A model generated the notes under the pieces. The model was not told where the DNA came from. It made no database searches and worked only from the letters and a program-made list of their open reading frames with translations. Positions 41,947-51,494 of a stretch of DNA of 64,000 nt are shown piece by piece (position 1 is the stretch's first letter; each line of letters opens with the position of its first letter). Origin of the DNA: Stenotrophomonas maltophilia (lineage in GTDB: Bacteria > Pseudomonadota > Gammaproteobacteria > Xanthomonadales > Xanthomonadaceae). The translations under genes and the position numbers were made by a program. The stretch covers positions 1 to 64,000 of the forward strand of contig NZ_NIVS01000019.1 in the NCBI RefSeq assembly GCF_002205165.1, read 5' to 3'.

Positions 41947-43326
41947 ATGCCCGTTCCACGCCCCCGCATCGCCCTGTCCCGCGTGCGCGCCACCCTGGCG
42001 TCATCGCGCGCCCGGCTGGCCGCGGCCCTGGTCGCGGTGCTCGCCCTGCCGGGCGCCGCCACGGCCGCCCCAGCCTTGCCCACCTCGCCGCCGCTGTCGG
42101 CCGAAGCGTCCGATCCCGGGCTGCTGGGCTGGATGCAGGGCGCGCCGCCGCCGGAAGACAAGCGCATCCGTTACACGGATGACGACTATTTCAGTTTCCC
42201 CAAGCTGCGCTGGACGGCCTGCCATTTCCGCCAGTTGATGCCCACCGTGGGCGTCAGCCGGGGCCCGGGTGCCGCGCATGACCTGCCGCGCCGGCTGGAT
42301 GCCGCGATCGACGCGCTGTCGTTCACACCCACCGGCACCCACCGTCAGATGACCTGGGCACAGTCGCTGTCGGCCAACTACACCGACGGCATCGTGGTGC
42401 TGCACGACGGGGTGGTGGTCTACGAACGTTACAGCGGCTGCCTGGACGAGCACGGCCAGCACGGTGCGATGTCCGTCAGCAAGTCGATGACCGGCCTGCT
42501 CGGCGAGATGCTGGTCGCCGAGGGGGTGATCGATGAAACCCAGCGCGTGAGCGCGATTGTTCCCGAGCTGAAGGACAGTGCGTTCGGCGATGCTACGGTC
42601 AAGCAGGTGCTGGAGATGACCACGGCACTGCGCTACAGCGAAGACTACGCCGACCCCAACGCCGAGGTCTGGGCGTTTTCCGCCGCGGGCAGCACCCTGC
42701 CCCCTGCCCCGGGCTACACCGGGCCGCGCAGCTATTACGATTACCTGCAGACCGTGCAGAAACAGGGCCGCCACGGCGAGGCGTTCGGCTACAAAACGAT
42801 CAACACGGACGCGCTGGGCTGGATCATCGCCCGGCGTACGGGGCAGTCGGTTGCACAGTTGCTGCAATCGCGGATCTGGCAACGCCTTGGCGCCGAACAG
42901 GACGCGTACTACACCGTTGATTCCACCGGCACGCCGTTTGCGGGCGGCGGCTTCAATGCCGGCCTGCGCGATCTGGCCCGCGTCGGCCAGCTGCTGCTCG
43001 ACGACGGCAAGGTCGACGGCCAGCCCATCGTGCCCGCCGCCGCGATCACCCGTATCCGGGCCGGCGGCAACAAACAGGCCTTTGCCAAGGCCGGTTACGC
43101 GCAGCTGCCGGGCTGGAGCTATCGCGGCATGTGGTGGATCTCCCACAATGACCATGGCGCCTACATGGCGCGCGGCGTGCATGGCCAGGCGCTGTACATC
43201 GACCCCACCGCACGGGTGGTGATCGCCCGGTTCGGCTCGCATCCGGTCGCCGCCAACAGCGCCAACGACCCGACCACCCTGCCCGCCTTCGATGCCGTGG
43301 CGCGGTATCTGATGGCGCGGCCCTGA
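41947..43326 (+). CDS. Class C beta-lactamase-fold serine hydrolase (NylB-like)
   Basis: 459 residues from ATG 41947 with AAGGAG upstream. Twin hydrophobic N-terminus and Ala-rich signal ending near GAATAAP. The nucleophile motif S-x-x-K is S176-V-S-K179, followed by a tyrosine motif in GYKTINTDALGW and GGGFNAGLRDLARVGQLLL. The best family match is 6-aminohexanoate-dimer hydrolase/beta-lactamase-related esterases rather than a true AmpC. Substrate unknown; periplasmic or outer location expected. Confidence 0.87.
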   Translation: MPVPRPRIALSRVRATLASSRARLAAALVAVLALPGAATAAPALPTSPPLSAEASDPGLLGWMQGAPPPEDKRIRYTDDDYFSFPKLRWTACHFRQLMPTVGVSRGPGAAHDLPRRLDAAIDALSFTPTGTHRQMTWAQSLSANYTDGIVVLHDGVVVYERYSGCLDEHGQHGAMSVSKSMTGLLGEMLVAEGVIDETQRVSAIVPELKDSAFGDATVKQVLEMTTALRYSEDYADPNAEVWAFSAAGSTLPPAPGYTGPRSYYDYLQTVQKQGRHGEAFGYKTINTDALGWIIARRTGQSVAQLLQSRIWQRLGAEQDAYYTVDSTGTPFAGGGFNAGLRDLARVGQLLLDDGKVDGQPIVPAAAITRIRAGGNKQAFAKAGYAQLPGWSYRGMWWISHNDHGAYMARGVHGQALYIDPTARVVIARFGSHPVAANSANDPTTLPAFDAVARYLMARP

Positions 43327-43329
43327 GCG

Positions 43330-43356
43330 TGCGTGCCGGCTGACTACCGGCACGCA
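43330..43356. terminator. Shared hairpin between convergent genes
   Basis: TGCGTGCCGG / CCGGCACGCA form a perfect 10-bp stem with loop CTGACTA. It lies four bases after the serine hydrolase stop, and the loop contains the stop codon of the convergent gene (43344-43346). No T-run follows on either strand. Confidence 0.55.
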
Positions 43357-43778
43357 TCGTGCACCAGGTCATCCATTCGCCGGCTGAGCGCCAGGCTCGG
43401 CCGGCCGCCCGCTTTCCGGTAGGTCGTCTCGCGCTGGCGTCGCGCGGCGGCGCAACGGGCCGGATCGGCATGCACGGAGATGACCGCCCCCCGGATCGCG
43501 GGCGTCGGGCGGACACTGCATCGCGGCGGATGCTTCTGTCGCGCGGGCGCGGCCTCAGCACGCCGCTTGACCTGGAGTTCCTGCCGCACCGACTCGATAT
43601 GGATCGCATTGGCCCAGGTATCGGCGGGCGGCGGCATCTCGCGGATGCGCTCGGTGCGTCCCTCGCACGGGGTGGACTGATACTGACGCGCGCCGTCGAC
43701 CAGGCAGGTATGCACCTGTCGCGGCGGCAGATCCACCGCTGTGGCGCTCATCATCAGGGTCAGCCACCACGCAGGCAT
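43344..43778 (-). CDS. Small secreted DUF4124-like protein
   Basis: 144 residues from ATG 43778 with GGAG eight bases upstream. A short hydrophobic leader (MPAWWLTLMMSATAVDL) precedes the DUF4124-like signature HTCLVDGARQYQSTPCEGR; the remainder is Arg-rich with further cysteines. Usually such proteins bind nothing known. Codon use is weaker than in neighbours, so it is less certain than most genes here. Confidence 0.55.
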   Translation of the reverse strand: MPAWWLTLMMSATAVDLPPRQVHTCLVDGARQYQSTPCEGRTERIREMPPPADTWANAIHIESVRQELQVKRRAEAAPARQKHPPRCSVRPTPAIRGAVISVHADPARCAAARRQRETTYRKAGGRPSLALSRRMDDLVHDACR

Positions 43779-43905
43779 CGCATCACTCCGTCCAGATGCG
43801 TCCAGCATGTTTCAGAGGCGGATGGCCGAGCCGTGACCGGCTGCACTGTGGGCGCGCGATGCGCATGCCCCTGACACGCCATCACTGCCATGCCCTACCC
43901 AGGTG

Positions 43906-44373
43906 CTATGGCTTGGCGCCCACGTGCAGTTCCAGCACTTCGTCACCCAGGGCATCGATCTCGCCGGTCGGCCGCCAGCCCAGGTAGCGATAGAAGCCAT
44001 GCGAGCGCACCGCAGGGTCCGCCGCACACCCCAGGATCAGCCGCGAATGGCCGGCCTCGACAAGATCGGCAATGGACAGATCCAGCAGCCGCCGACCGAT
44101 GCCCCGCCCTTCATGGGATGGCAGCAATGCCAGCACCACGATCTCGCCGCCGTCGCGATCGCCGAAGCAGTAGCCGACCATGTGCTCGCCTTCCAGCGCG
44201 ATATGCCCCGGCAGTACATCGTCACGGATACCGGCCGCCCAGCTGTCTTCAGTGATGCCGAGTCCGGCAAGATCGGCAGCGGAAAAGGCATTTTCACGGG
44301 TGCGTCCACGCAGATCGATGCAGGCAGCGGCATCGCCCGGCACGGCGCGGCGGTAATGAATCGGGTGGATCAC
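43906..44373 (-). CDS. GNAT-family N-acetyltransferase
   Basis: 155 residues from GTG 44373, chosen because AGGAAG stands five bases before it; a longer frame from ATG 44427 adds an unconvincing Arg-rich lead. The acetyl-CoA-binding core is clear: IVVLALLPSHEGRGIGRRLLDLSIADL and the C-terminal SRLILGCAADPAVRSHGFYRYLGWRPTGE in part. The acceptor is unknown. It lies between the DUF4124-like gene and the TonB receptor, all on the minus strand. Confidence 0.85.
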   Translation of the reverse strand: MIHPIHYRRAVPGDAAACIDLRGRTRENAFSAADLAGLGITEDSWAAGIRDDVLPGHIALEGEHMVGYCFGDRDGGEIVVLALLPSHEGRGIGRRLLDLSIADLVEAGHSRLILGCAADPAVRSHGFYRYLGWRPTGEIDALGDEVLELHVGAKP

Positions 44374-44447
44374 GCGTACTTCCTGCAACCGCCGGAACAC
44401 TCGGCAGCGCGCAGTATGCCGTCGCATGCGCTGTAGACCCAAACGCA

Positions 44448-44472
44448 GCGGGCCCGGGAGTGCCGGGCCCGC
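44448..44472 (-). terminator. Terminator hairpin of the TonB receptor gene
   Basis: A 10-bp perfect stem (GCGGGCCCGG / CCGGGCCCGC) with a five-base loop, eight bases beyond the receptor stop; minus-strand sequence after it is TGCGTTTGG. Confidence 0.7.
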
Positions 44473-44479
44473 GAGGGAA

Positions 44480-47203
44480 TTACAGGAAGCGGTAGTCGAA
44501 CTCCAGCCACAGCTGGCGACCGTAGGGGTCGTAGTTGCCGACCGGATAGAACGGCCAGCCACCGCCGTTCTTGTCCGCCGGTGGGCGGCTGTCACGCAGG
44601 TTGTTGACGATCAGACCGAGCGTGGCGTTGTCGTTGAGCTTGCGGTAAAGACTGGCGTTGTAGGTCATGTACGGCGCGATGCGGCCACTGCCGTCTGTCT
44701 TCGGCAGCGAGCCGTAGCGCATGCCGTACAGGGTGGCGGTCCAGTCGTTGATCGCCCAGGTGACGCTGCCGTTGACCTTGCTGCGCCACTGGTAGGAATC
44801 CAGCGAGTTGCGCTGGTCCTGCACGTCATCGCCGGCGAACTGGCGGTAGCTGTGATCGATCACCAGCGAGTACGCGACGCGGGCCGAGAAGCGGCCATAG
44901 CGGCCGGCGTCCCAGCGCAGGTTCGACTTCAGGTCGATGCCGCGCACGGTTTCGGAGGCGGCGTTGATCGGATTGATCAGCACGCGCACCACCTGGTTGG
45001 GCTGCACGGCGGCATCGGCCGGATTGCGGATCACGCGGCGCAACGCGTCCTGGCATTGTGCCGAGCCGATGTCGCGTGCGTCGCCACCCACGGTCTGGCC
45101 AACGCGGCAATCCGCTTCGTCCTTGAGGATGCGGGTGGCATCCAGGTTGGTGACCTCGTCGTCGATGCGGATGTCGTAGTAGTCGGCGGTGAAGTCCAGG
45201 TTGGCCGACGGCGACCACACGAAGCCCAGACCGTAGGACGTAGCGGTTTCCGGCTGCAGTTGTGGGTTGGCGCCACTGGTGTAGTCGATCGCCAGCCCGC
45301 TGAAGTCGCAGTCATCGTAGGCCTGCCCCGCACTTCGGCAGCGCCAGTAGTCGGTCATGCCGGGGTTGTAGCCGCGCGTTTCGGTGGCGAACACGTAGTT
45401 CATGTCCGGCGCACGGAAGCTGGTCGCTGCACTGGCGCGCAGCAGCAGCGTATCGAACGGACGGAACTCCAGGCCCGTGCTCCATGTCGTCTTGCCCAGG
45501 TGGTCCCCGGCGGCGCGGTACTGGTCGTAACGGCCGGCGACGGTCGCGGTCAGACGCTCCAGCAACGGCAGCTGCAGTTCCACGCCGGCCGCATAGCGGT
45601 CACGTTCGCCACCTGCCGGAATGCCGGCGTTGAGATTCCAGAACACCCCCTGCGCCAACGCCGGGTCCGGGCGGTTGCTGTAGCCCTGGCTGCCGGCTTC
45701 GACGACGGCTGCCAGCGCGGCACGGCCACCGGGCAGATCGAACAGCTGGCCGTTGACGCTGACGCTGGCCGTCTGCAGCCACGCGGCGTTGCGGCTCTCG
45801 TAACGGTCCGACAGGCCCTCGTATTCGCCTGGAGTCAGCGGCTGGTACAGGCGCGACGGATCCGGTGCGTAGACCTCCACGCCGTTGCGGGTGCCGAGCT
45901 GTGGGCCGAGCAGGTACTCGTTGATACCGACCAGCAGCCCCGGGCGCTGTGTCCTGTTCTCATAGCGCGAGCGGCTGTAGGCCGCTTCGTAGTCCCAGTC
46001 CGAGCTGCCGATGCTGCCGCGGGCGCCCACGTTGAACGACCACGACTGCTCCAGGAAACGGTTGGCATTGCGCTGCACCCCACCGATCTCTTCGGGCGCG
46101 AAACGCCGGTACCAGCTTTCCAGCTGGCCACTGTTCTGGTTGTAGAAATAATTGCGCGAGGAGGTCCAGCTCGGTGCGCGGGTGTTGTTGTAGATGCGCG
46201 CGGTGCCGATGGCCGCATCGGCGAACAGTTCCTGGCGATCATTCAAGCGCCAGGTCACCGCGCTGTACGCGTCGATGTTGCGCTTCTCGGTCTGCACGGT
46301 CCAGAACGTGGGCGCGGCTTCATTGCTGCCGCAGTACCAGCCCTGGCGCGGATTCTGCGCACGGAAGACGCTGCCGCCATACAGCGTGCTGGAGGCATCG
46401 CAGCCGTCGGTGCCGGGATCGATGTAGTTGTTGGTGGAGGCGTTGCGGCGATAGGCCACGGCCGTCGCGAGCGGCGCCACGCCGCGCGGGTCGTCGGTCA
46501 GCGAGTCCATGAAATCGCGCTGCGAACCGTAGATCGCCTTGCGGTTGGCGATCTCCAGGCCGAAGATCGCGTCCCACTGCTCGCCCGAGCCGCCGCCGAC
46601 CGCCTGCAGGCGCTGGTTGTCGCCGCCACCCTGTTCGGTGGTGCCGGCGCGCACATTGATGCCGACGCCGTCATAGGTCTTCTTCAGGATGATGTTGACC
46701 ACGCCGGCGATCGCATCGGAGCCGTACACGGCCGAGGCACCACCGGCCAGCACTTCGATCCGGTCGATCAGCGCACTGGGAATGTTGGCCAGGTTGACCA
46801 CATTGACCGAGCCTTCATAGGCCAGCGGGTAATCCGACTGGCGGCGACCGTTGACCAGCACCAGGGTGCGGTTGGGGCCGAGGCCGCGCAGGTTGATGGT
46901 GTTGGCGGCGGGGGTGAACGTATTGCCGAAGTCCTCACCCTGCACATTGCCGGTGTTCTCGGTCAGTGCGCTGAGCGCTTCGAAGGCGCTGCGGTAGCCC
47001 TGCGCCTCGATCTGTTCCTGGGTGATCACGGTCACCGGGGACGGTCCTTCCACACTGGCGCGGGGAATGCGCGAGCCGGTGACCGTGACCGCATCGAGCT
47101 GGGTGGGCGCATCGGCGGCGTGGACGACAGCCCCTGCGCCGAGCAGGGGCAACAACGACAGAACCAAGGCCCGCCGACGCAGCGGGCGATACAGCACAGA
47201 CAT
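44480..47203 (-). CDS. TonB-dependent outer-membrane receptor
   Basis: 907 residues. Signal peptide about 1-29, TonB-box/plug start LDAVTVTGSRIPRASVEG, plug domain to about 170 (VTVITQEQIEAQGYRSAFEAL, INLRGLGPNRTLVLVNGRR, IPSALIDRIEVLAGGASAVY, AIAGVVNIILKK), then a 22-strand barrel ending QLWLEFDYRFL. No N-terminal signalling domain, so it is a transducer-free importer. The plug resembles the large Xanthomonadaceae receptor subfamily that has expanded for carbohydrate and peptide uptake; the ligand cannot be read. Ends in a strong hairpin. Confidence 0.94.
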   Translation of the reverse strand: MSVLYRPLRRRALVLSLLPLLGAGAVVHAADAPTQLDAVTVTGSRIPRASVEGPSPVTVITQEQIEAQGYRSAFEALSALTENTGNVQGEDFGNTFTPAANTINLRGLGPNRTLVLVNGRRQSDYPLAYEGSVNVVNLANIPSALIDRIEVLAGGASAVYGSDAIAGVVNIILKKTYDGVGINVRAGTTEQGGGDNQRLQAVGGGSGEQWDAIFGLEIANRKAIYGSQRDFMDSLTDDPRGVAPLATAVAYRRNASTNNYIDPGTDGCDASSTLYGGSVFRAQNPRQGWYCGSNEAAPTFWTVQTEKRNIDAYSAVTWRLNDRQELFADAAIGTARIYNNTRAPSWTSSRNYFYNQNSGQLESWYRRFAPEEIGGVQRNANRFLEQSWSFNVGARGSIGSSDWDYEAAYSRSRYENRTQRPGLLVGINEYLLGPQLGTRNGVEVYAPDPSRLYQPLTPGEYEGLSDRYESRNAAWLQTASVSVNGQLFDLPGGRAALAAVVEAGSQGYSNRPDPALAQGVFWNLNAGIPAGGERDRYAAGVELQLPLLERLTATVAGRYDQYRAAGDHLGKTTWSTGLEFRPFDTLLLRASAATSFRAPDMNYVFATETRGYNPGMTDYWRCRSAGQAYDDCDFSGLAIDYTSGANPQLQPETATSYGLGFVWSPSANLDFTADYYDIRIDDEVTNLDATRILKDEADCRVGQTVGGDARDIGSAQCQDALRRVIRNPADAAVQPNQVVRVLINPINAASETVRGIDLKSNLRWDAGRYGRFSARVAYSLVIDHSYRQFAGDDVQDQRNSLDSYQWRSKVNGSVTWAINDWTATLYGMRYGSLPKTDGSGRIAPYMTYNASLYRKLNDNATLGLIVNNLRDSRPPADKNGGGWPFYPVGNYDPYGRQLWLEFDYRFL

Positions 47204-47367
47204 GCAGACTTCCGGTAAAAGAGGTACGTCCCGGCGCGGACAGGCCCGTGCCAGAGCGTAGTGAGGGAGGGACCGTGATTCTGCTGAACAGGCAGAAAAG
47301 GGGGAAATGACCGGCCGGGATATGCTTATCGGGATTTCGCCTAAGCCCTGCCCTGCAAGGACTCCGC

Positions 47368-48084
47368 ATGCGCTTCATCCAGACCTTCGAGCTGTATCCC
47401 TTCCTGGACACCGTGGTCAGCCTGGTGGCCGCGTTCGTGCTCGGCACCCTGATCGGCGCGGAACGGCAGTACCGCCAGCGCACCGCCGGGTTGCGCACCA
47501 ATGTACTGGTGGCAGTCGGCGCGGCCGCCTTCGTGGATCTGGGCATGCGCATCGCCGGTAGCGCCGAAGCCGTGCGGGTGATCTCCTACGTGGTCTCCGG
47601 GGTCGGCTTCCTCGGCGCCGGTGTGATCATGAAGGAAGGCATGAACGTGCGCGGCCTGAACACCGCGGCCACCTTGTGGTGTTCGGCGGCGGTCGGCGCC
47701 TGCACCGGTGCGGACATGTTGGCCGAGGGCGCGCTGCTGACGGTGCTGATCATCGCCGGCAACACGCTGCTGCGGCCGCTGGTCAACGCGATCAACCGCA
47801 TTCCGATCAACGAGGCCGCCTCCGAAGCCACCTACGAGGTCCGCCTGAGCGTGGACCCTGCCGCCACACCCTTGGCGCGCGAGCGCCTGGTGGACGCGCT
47901 GGAAGCCGCGCAGTACCCGGTCAGCGACGTGCAGGTGATCGAGCACGGCGACGGCCCGGTCGAACTGGTGGCGATCCTGGTCAGCACCGCCGTCAGTGCC
48001 GACGAGCTCGATGCCGTGATCGCGCGCCTGCAGCGTCAGCCCGGTGTGGTGCATGCCAACTGGGAAGTCAGCACCCGCGACTGA
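47368..48084 (+). CDS. MgtC/SapB-family membrane protein with C-terminal soluble domain
   Basis: 238 residues. Four to five helices in the N-terminal 140 residues with the family motifs LGTLIGAERQYRQRTAGLRT, GVGFLGAGVIMKEG and GLNTAATLWCSAAVGA. Residues about 150-238 form a soluble ACT-like domain (YEVRLSVDPAATPLARERLV ... VAILVSTAVSADELDAVI). MgtC in Salmonella supports growth at low magnesium and inside macrophages and acts on the F-type ATPase; here the role is inferred only at family level. Preceded by AAGGA. Confidence 0.88.
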   Translation: MRFIQTFELYPFLDTVVSLVAAFVLGTLIGAERQYRQRTAGLRTNVLVAVGAAAFVDLGMRIAGSAEAVRVISYVVSGVGFLGAGVIMKEGMNVRGLNTAATLWCSAAVGACTGADMLAEGALLTVLIIAGNTLLRPLVNAINRIPINEAASEATYEVRLSVDPAATPLARERLVDALEAAQYPVSDVQVIEHGDGPVELVAILVSTAVSADELDAVIARLQRQPGVVHANWEVSTRD

Positions 48085-48109
48085 GCACCGTCCTGCCCCC
48101 AAACAACGA

Positions 48110-48137
48110 AAAACGGCGGCCCTGCGGCCGCCGTTTT
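48110..48137. terminator. Bidirectional terminator between mgtC-like and sapC-like genes
   Basis: A perfect 12-bp stem (AAAACGGCGGCC / GGCCGCCGTTTT) with loop CTGC gives a T-run on both strands, between the convergent stops at 48084 and 48161. Confidence 0.88.
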
Positions 48138-48160
48138 CGTCATTGCACGTGCGCCTGGAC

Positions 48161-48928
48161 TCAGGCGTCGGCAGGCAGCGCGCTCTGGCGGCTCACCAGT
48201 GCGCTGAAACGTGCCAGCGAGCTCAGGTGATGATGGACCAGCGCCAGCCAGCCACTGCGGTGCCAGGCCACGACGGTGGCGTCCGGCAGCGCGGCGAACT
48301 TTTCCACGTCCACGACCTGGAAGCCGTTGATCGACATCTGCCGGCCATCGGCCAGGGTGACGTCGATATTGCGGTCGATCAGCAGGTCGTTCTCGATCAG
48401 GGCAGCCGTGAAGCGGCGGGTCTGATCGTGCTCGCGGGTGTAATCGCCGCAGAAGCGCATCGCGTTGTCGACGATCTCGGTCGCCTTGCCATCCTGGAAC
48501 AGCGGCACGCCGTCCTCGCTCTGGCCCTGGTTGACCTGCTTGGCAGCCGAATCCAGCGCCAGCACGTACTCGTCCTGTTCACCGGCCTGCATGAATACGA
48601 ACGGGTAGCGGCGCACGTAGGCCGGCACGTAACTCTGCTCGTCCCACACGCCGTCGGCAACGAACAGGTTGCGCTGGGCCAGGCCGACAGCGACCAGTGG
48701 CATCGCGTCCTTGCCGGTGAAAATGATCGGATAGTGCTGGGCCAGCGAGCCGAATTCGCCGATCACGGCGGGGATGGCATTGGTATCGGCGGCAAAATGC
48801 GCGGTGTCCGGCACCAGGCGCCAGGCGGCATGCAGATCCGAGCGCAGCGGCACGGGCGCTTGGTAGAACAGCGGACCGGTGGCCTGGGACGGCGCAGCGG
48901 CGGGCGGAGTCGTGGTTTCAGCAGTCAT
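48161..48928 (-). CDS. SapC-family protein
   Basis: 255 residues. SapC family signatures: YPIIFTGKDAMPLVAVGL, YVPAYVRRYPFVFM and ISINGFQVVDVEKF-like (MSINGFQVVDVEKFAAL), with no signal peptide. SapC was named from an S-layer-associated gene, but proteobacterial members often sit near TonB receptors and may act in nutrient processing. Here the receptor is about 1 kb away beyond an MgtC gene on the other strand, so the link is weak. Confidence 0.88.
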   Translation of the reverse strand: MTAETTTPPAAAPSQATGPLFYQAPVPLRSDLHAAWRLVPDTAHFAADTNAIPAVIGEFGSLAQHYPIIFTGKDAMPLVAVGLAQRNLFVADGVWDEQSYVPAYVRRYPFVFMQAGEQDEYVLALDSAAKQVNQGQSEDGVPLFQDGKATEIVDNAMRFCGDYTREHDQTRRFTAALIENDLLIDRNIDVTLADGRQMSINGFQVVDVEKFAALPDATVVAWHRSGWLALVHHHLSSLARFSALVSRQSALPADA

Positions 48929-49053
48929 GGATTAAGTCGGATACGACGCGCCAGTCAGCCCGGGCGCGAAAGCGGGAACCGCATTGAACGGCCACTATAA
49001 CGTGCCACGTCCGTGGTTTTTATTTCAATCGCGCCGCCGATTCCCGCGCCCGG

Positions 49054-49893
49054 CTACAGTTCGGTGAATTCGCTGCAGTCCGGCAATGCCTGGTCGGCCA
49101 CATAGGCGCCGTCCCGGAAGCGGTAGACACGCCGATACGAGCAGGCCGGATCCGACACGGTGCGCAGCTCCGAGGTTTTCACCCGGCCATGCGCGAGCGA
49201 ATCCTGCTGGCGTGAGGCAAACGATGGAAACCGCGTCGCATGGGTCTGGTAGCGCAGCACCGGCATGCCCTCGCCGGCCGGCTCCAGGGTCAAGGCTGCA
49301 TCGAAGCCATAATCGTCCTGGCAGGCGCCGGCGCGCAGCGCCATGTCGCGTTCGCTGAAGCACGCGCGGATGCTGGCGTGGCCCTGCACCGGCAGCCGCA
49401 GCACCTCACCGGCGCCGGCGTCGTCCGCGCCCGGCATCACGCGCGCCACGATCCGCTCGGTGACGCTGGCGCCCCCGCCGGAGTACATCGTGCTGGCCTG
49501 TGCATCCAGCCCGATCAGCACCCCGCCACCGGCGGCCGGGCCCAGTTCGATCAGAGACGCCCAAGGCTGCAGGCCGCCGTCGGCGTTGCCGATGGCCAGC
49601 GTGAGCTCGTGGCGCGACATGTCCCTGCCCGCGGAACGCTCACGCACGATCAGCACCGCCTGTTCCTCGTTGTCACCCGCCTGCACGCGCACGCACCAGT
49701 GCTGGTCCGCGCTGCAGTACCAGCGCGGGTCGAACGTCTGCTCACCGGCTGCCTCGCCGTCCCCTGCGGGCGCCGCGGAGAGGGCGATCAACCGATTGCC
49801 GGACACATCCTGCCAGCCTGCGCCCGGGTTATCCGCCGCCCAGCACAGCGCAGGCAGCGCGATCAGTACGGCCCAGCCGCGGGCACGCCTCAC
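49054..49893 (-). CDS. Secreted hypothetical protein
   Basis: 279 residues with signal peptide ending near ALCWAADN and about six cysteines (WYCSADQHWCVRV, RACFSERDMALRAGACQDDYG, DPACSYRRVYRF). I recognise no family. The start overlaps the end of the CDP-diglyceride hydrolase gene by 4 bases (ATGA), so they are translated together and may work together at the envelope. Confidence 0.75.
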   Translation of the reverse strand: MRRARGWAVLIALPALCWAADNPGAGWQDVSGNRLIALSAAPAGDGEAAGEQTFDPRWYCSADQHWCVRVQAGDNEEQAVLIVRERSAGRDMSRHELTLAIGNADGGLQPWASLIELGPAAGGGVLIGLDAQASTMYSGGGASVTERIVARVMPGADDAGAGEVLRLPVQGHASIRACFSERDMALRAGACQDDYGFDAALTLEPAGEGMPVLRYQTHATRFPSFASRQQDSLAHGRVKTSELRTVSDPACSYRRVYRFRDGAYVADQALPDCSEFTEL

Positions 49894-50678
49894 AGCACGC
49901 CGTCCAGCGGGCCGGCCGCACCGGTCAGCACGGCGCAGGCATGATCCTGCAGCTCCTCACCGCTGGCTTTGTTGCCCGCCGCCAGGTCCAAGCGGGTGGC
50001 CAGCAACACGAAACCGGGCGCGCCAGAGGGGTCTGTCTGCCCGGCCACCACCAGCGACCAGTTGCCGAGATCGGCCGGATCGGCCAGATGGGCGGCCAGC
50101 AGACGCACCGGGTTCGCGGTGAGCTCGGCACCCGGCAACTGGCGGGCGAGATAGGCATGCCCCCGCAGCGGCTCCGGCAGCGGCTGCCAGTTGGCACCGA
50201 TGACCGGCTGCATCCGACGCAGCTGGGCCAGGACATCCGCGCGCAGGCAATCCACGTGGATGTGCAACTGGTGCTGGGAACGGCCATGCGGCGAGTTCAG
50301 GGCTAGACTGGCCACGTCGCGCGGCAGGGCACGGCCGAGCGCCTGCTCGGTGTGGCTGCGGGCAGCCCAGGCCGCGGCGAAGTAGTTCGGTGCACCGGCG
50401 CGCAGCAATGCGGGGCTTTCAATTCCCGAGACCCGGTCCAGCGGCAACACCAGGAACTGGTAGTGCCCGTGCGAATCCTTGAGCAGGACATCGCGTCGCT
50501 GCGCCTCGGCGGATACCGCCAGGCAGCTGCCGCGGGGGGCGGCAGCGTCGGCGCAGTCGCGCTGGATGATGCCCCACAGGGCGTCTGGATTGGCAGGTGG
50601 TTTGGCCGGCGGCCGGGCCGGCGTGGCGCAGGCGGCCAACAGCAGCAGCGCACAGGACAGGGAGAATCGGGCGATCAC
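49890..50678 (-). CDS. CDP-diacylglycerol diphosphatase (Cdh-like)
   Basis: 262 residues. Lipobox LLAAC, a Pro-rich linker, then the Cdh family core: DALWGIIQRDCADA, DSHGHYQFLVLPLDRVSGIE and the HIT-like catalytic block HGRSQHQLHIHVDCLRADV. Escherichia coli Cdh cleaves CDP-diglyceride to CMP and phosphatidate and is membrane-anchored. Here the lipoprotein signal replaces the usual N-terminal helix. Coupled by overlap to the hypothetical secreted protein downstream. Confidence 0.85.
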   Translation of the reverse strand: MIARFSLSCALLLLAACATPARPPAKPPANPDALWGIIQRDCADAAAPRGSCLAVSAEAQRRDVLLKDSHGHYQFLVLPLDRVSGIESPALLRAGAPNYFAAAWAARSHTEQALGRALPRDVASLALNSPHGRSQHQLHIHVDCLRADVLAQLRRMQPVIGANWQPLPEPLRGHAYLARQLPGAELTANPVRLLAAHLADPADLGNWSLVVAGQTDPSGAPGFVLLATRLDLAAGNKASGEELQDHACAVLTGAAGPLDGVL

Positions 50679-50764
50679 GGACAGGCTCGGACAAGGATGC
50701 GGGCCCAGCCGGCACGGCCGGTGGGGGGGCGCGATTGTACCGTGCCGGTTCTGTCGCTTCCGTG

Positions 50765-51394
50765 TCAGTAGGTGCTGTAGGGCACCTCGACCACCACCGG
50801 CGCGGCCGGTGCCGGCGGCTGCAGGGTGTAACGGTCCAGTGCGCCGTTGTCATCGGCGAAACGCTGCGACTGCACCTGCAGACGGTAGGTCGTGGTGCCG
50901 TACTTGATGCTGCTGCCACCCGCATCCAGCGCTGCACCGGCCGGCAGCAGCAGGCCGCCGAGGTCGCTGTAGCCGCCCCCTTCCTGCGAGAAGACGTGGT
51001 CGACCAGGTCGCCCTCGCGCTTCATCGCAAACACGTGCGGGTCGCCGTGGCGGCGGTTGTAATCTTCGTTGCCGAGCAGATCGGCGATCCAGACCCCCGG
51101 CAGCCGGTAGCTGGTTTCCAGCGCGATCGCATCGAGGCGGTCACTGTCCACCACCAGGCAGCACACCGCCTGCTTGTTCTCGCGGTCCAGGATCGCGAAG
51201 CGCTCGCCCTTGGCCACCTCGCGCGGCAGGATCGCAAACGGCTGGTTCCTCAGGACCGGCTCGGCGCCACTGGCCGAATGCAGGTTGCGCCAGCCACCGA
51301 ACACCGGCGCATCCGGCTCGGCCGCCGCCGCGTTGCCCGCCATCGTCATTCCCAGTGTCACGATCAATGCGGCCGTGATCTTCCTGCTGTGCAT
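50765..51394 (-). CDS. Secreted hypothetical protein
   Basis: 209 residues; signal peptide ends near MAGNAAAAEP. The mature protein has FAILPREVAKGERFAILDRE, a Cys-Cys pair (QAVCCLVVDSD) and a C-terminus rich in Pro/Val. I recognise no family. It is 86 bases upstream of the Cdh-like gene on the same strand, so it may share the transcript. Confidence 0.72.
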   Translation of the reverse strand: MHSRKITAALIVTLGMTMAGNAAAAEPDAPVFGGWRNLHSASGAEPVLRNQPFAILPREVAKGERFAILDRENKQAVCCLVVDSDRLDAIALETSYRLPGVWIADLLGNEDYNRRHGDPHVFAMKREGDLVDHVFSQEGGGYSDLGGLLLPAGAALDAGGSSIKYGTTTYRLQVQSQRFADDNGALDRYTLQPPAPAAPVVVEVPYSTY

Positions 51395-51494
51395 GCGTTA
51401 CTTCCGTTGGTTGACCTGTCGCGGCGACAGCGCCGGACCTCACAAGACCGCGACACTATGCGCCAGGGGCAGGGCCGCGGGCAATCGGCGCCGC

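Noticed and set aside
48961..49030. CCACGTCCGTGG followed by TTTTTATTT as a plus-strand terminator
   Set aside because: There is no plus-strand gene ending before it; it lies upstream of the minus-strand sapC-like gene, so the A/T tract more likely belongs to its promoter region.
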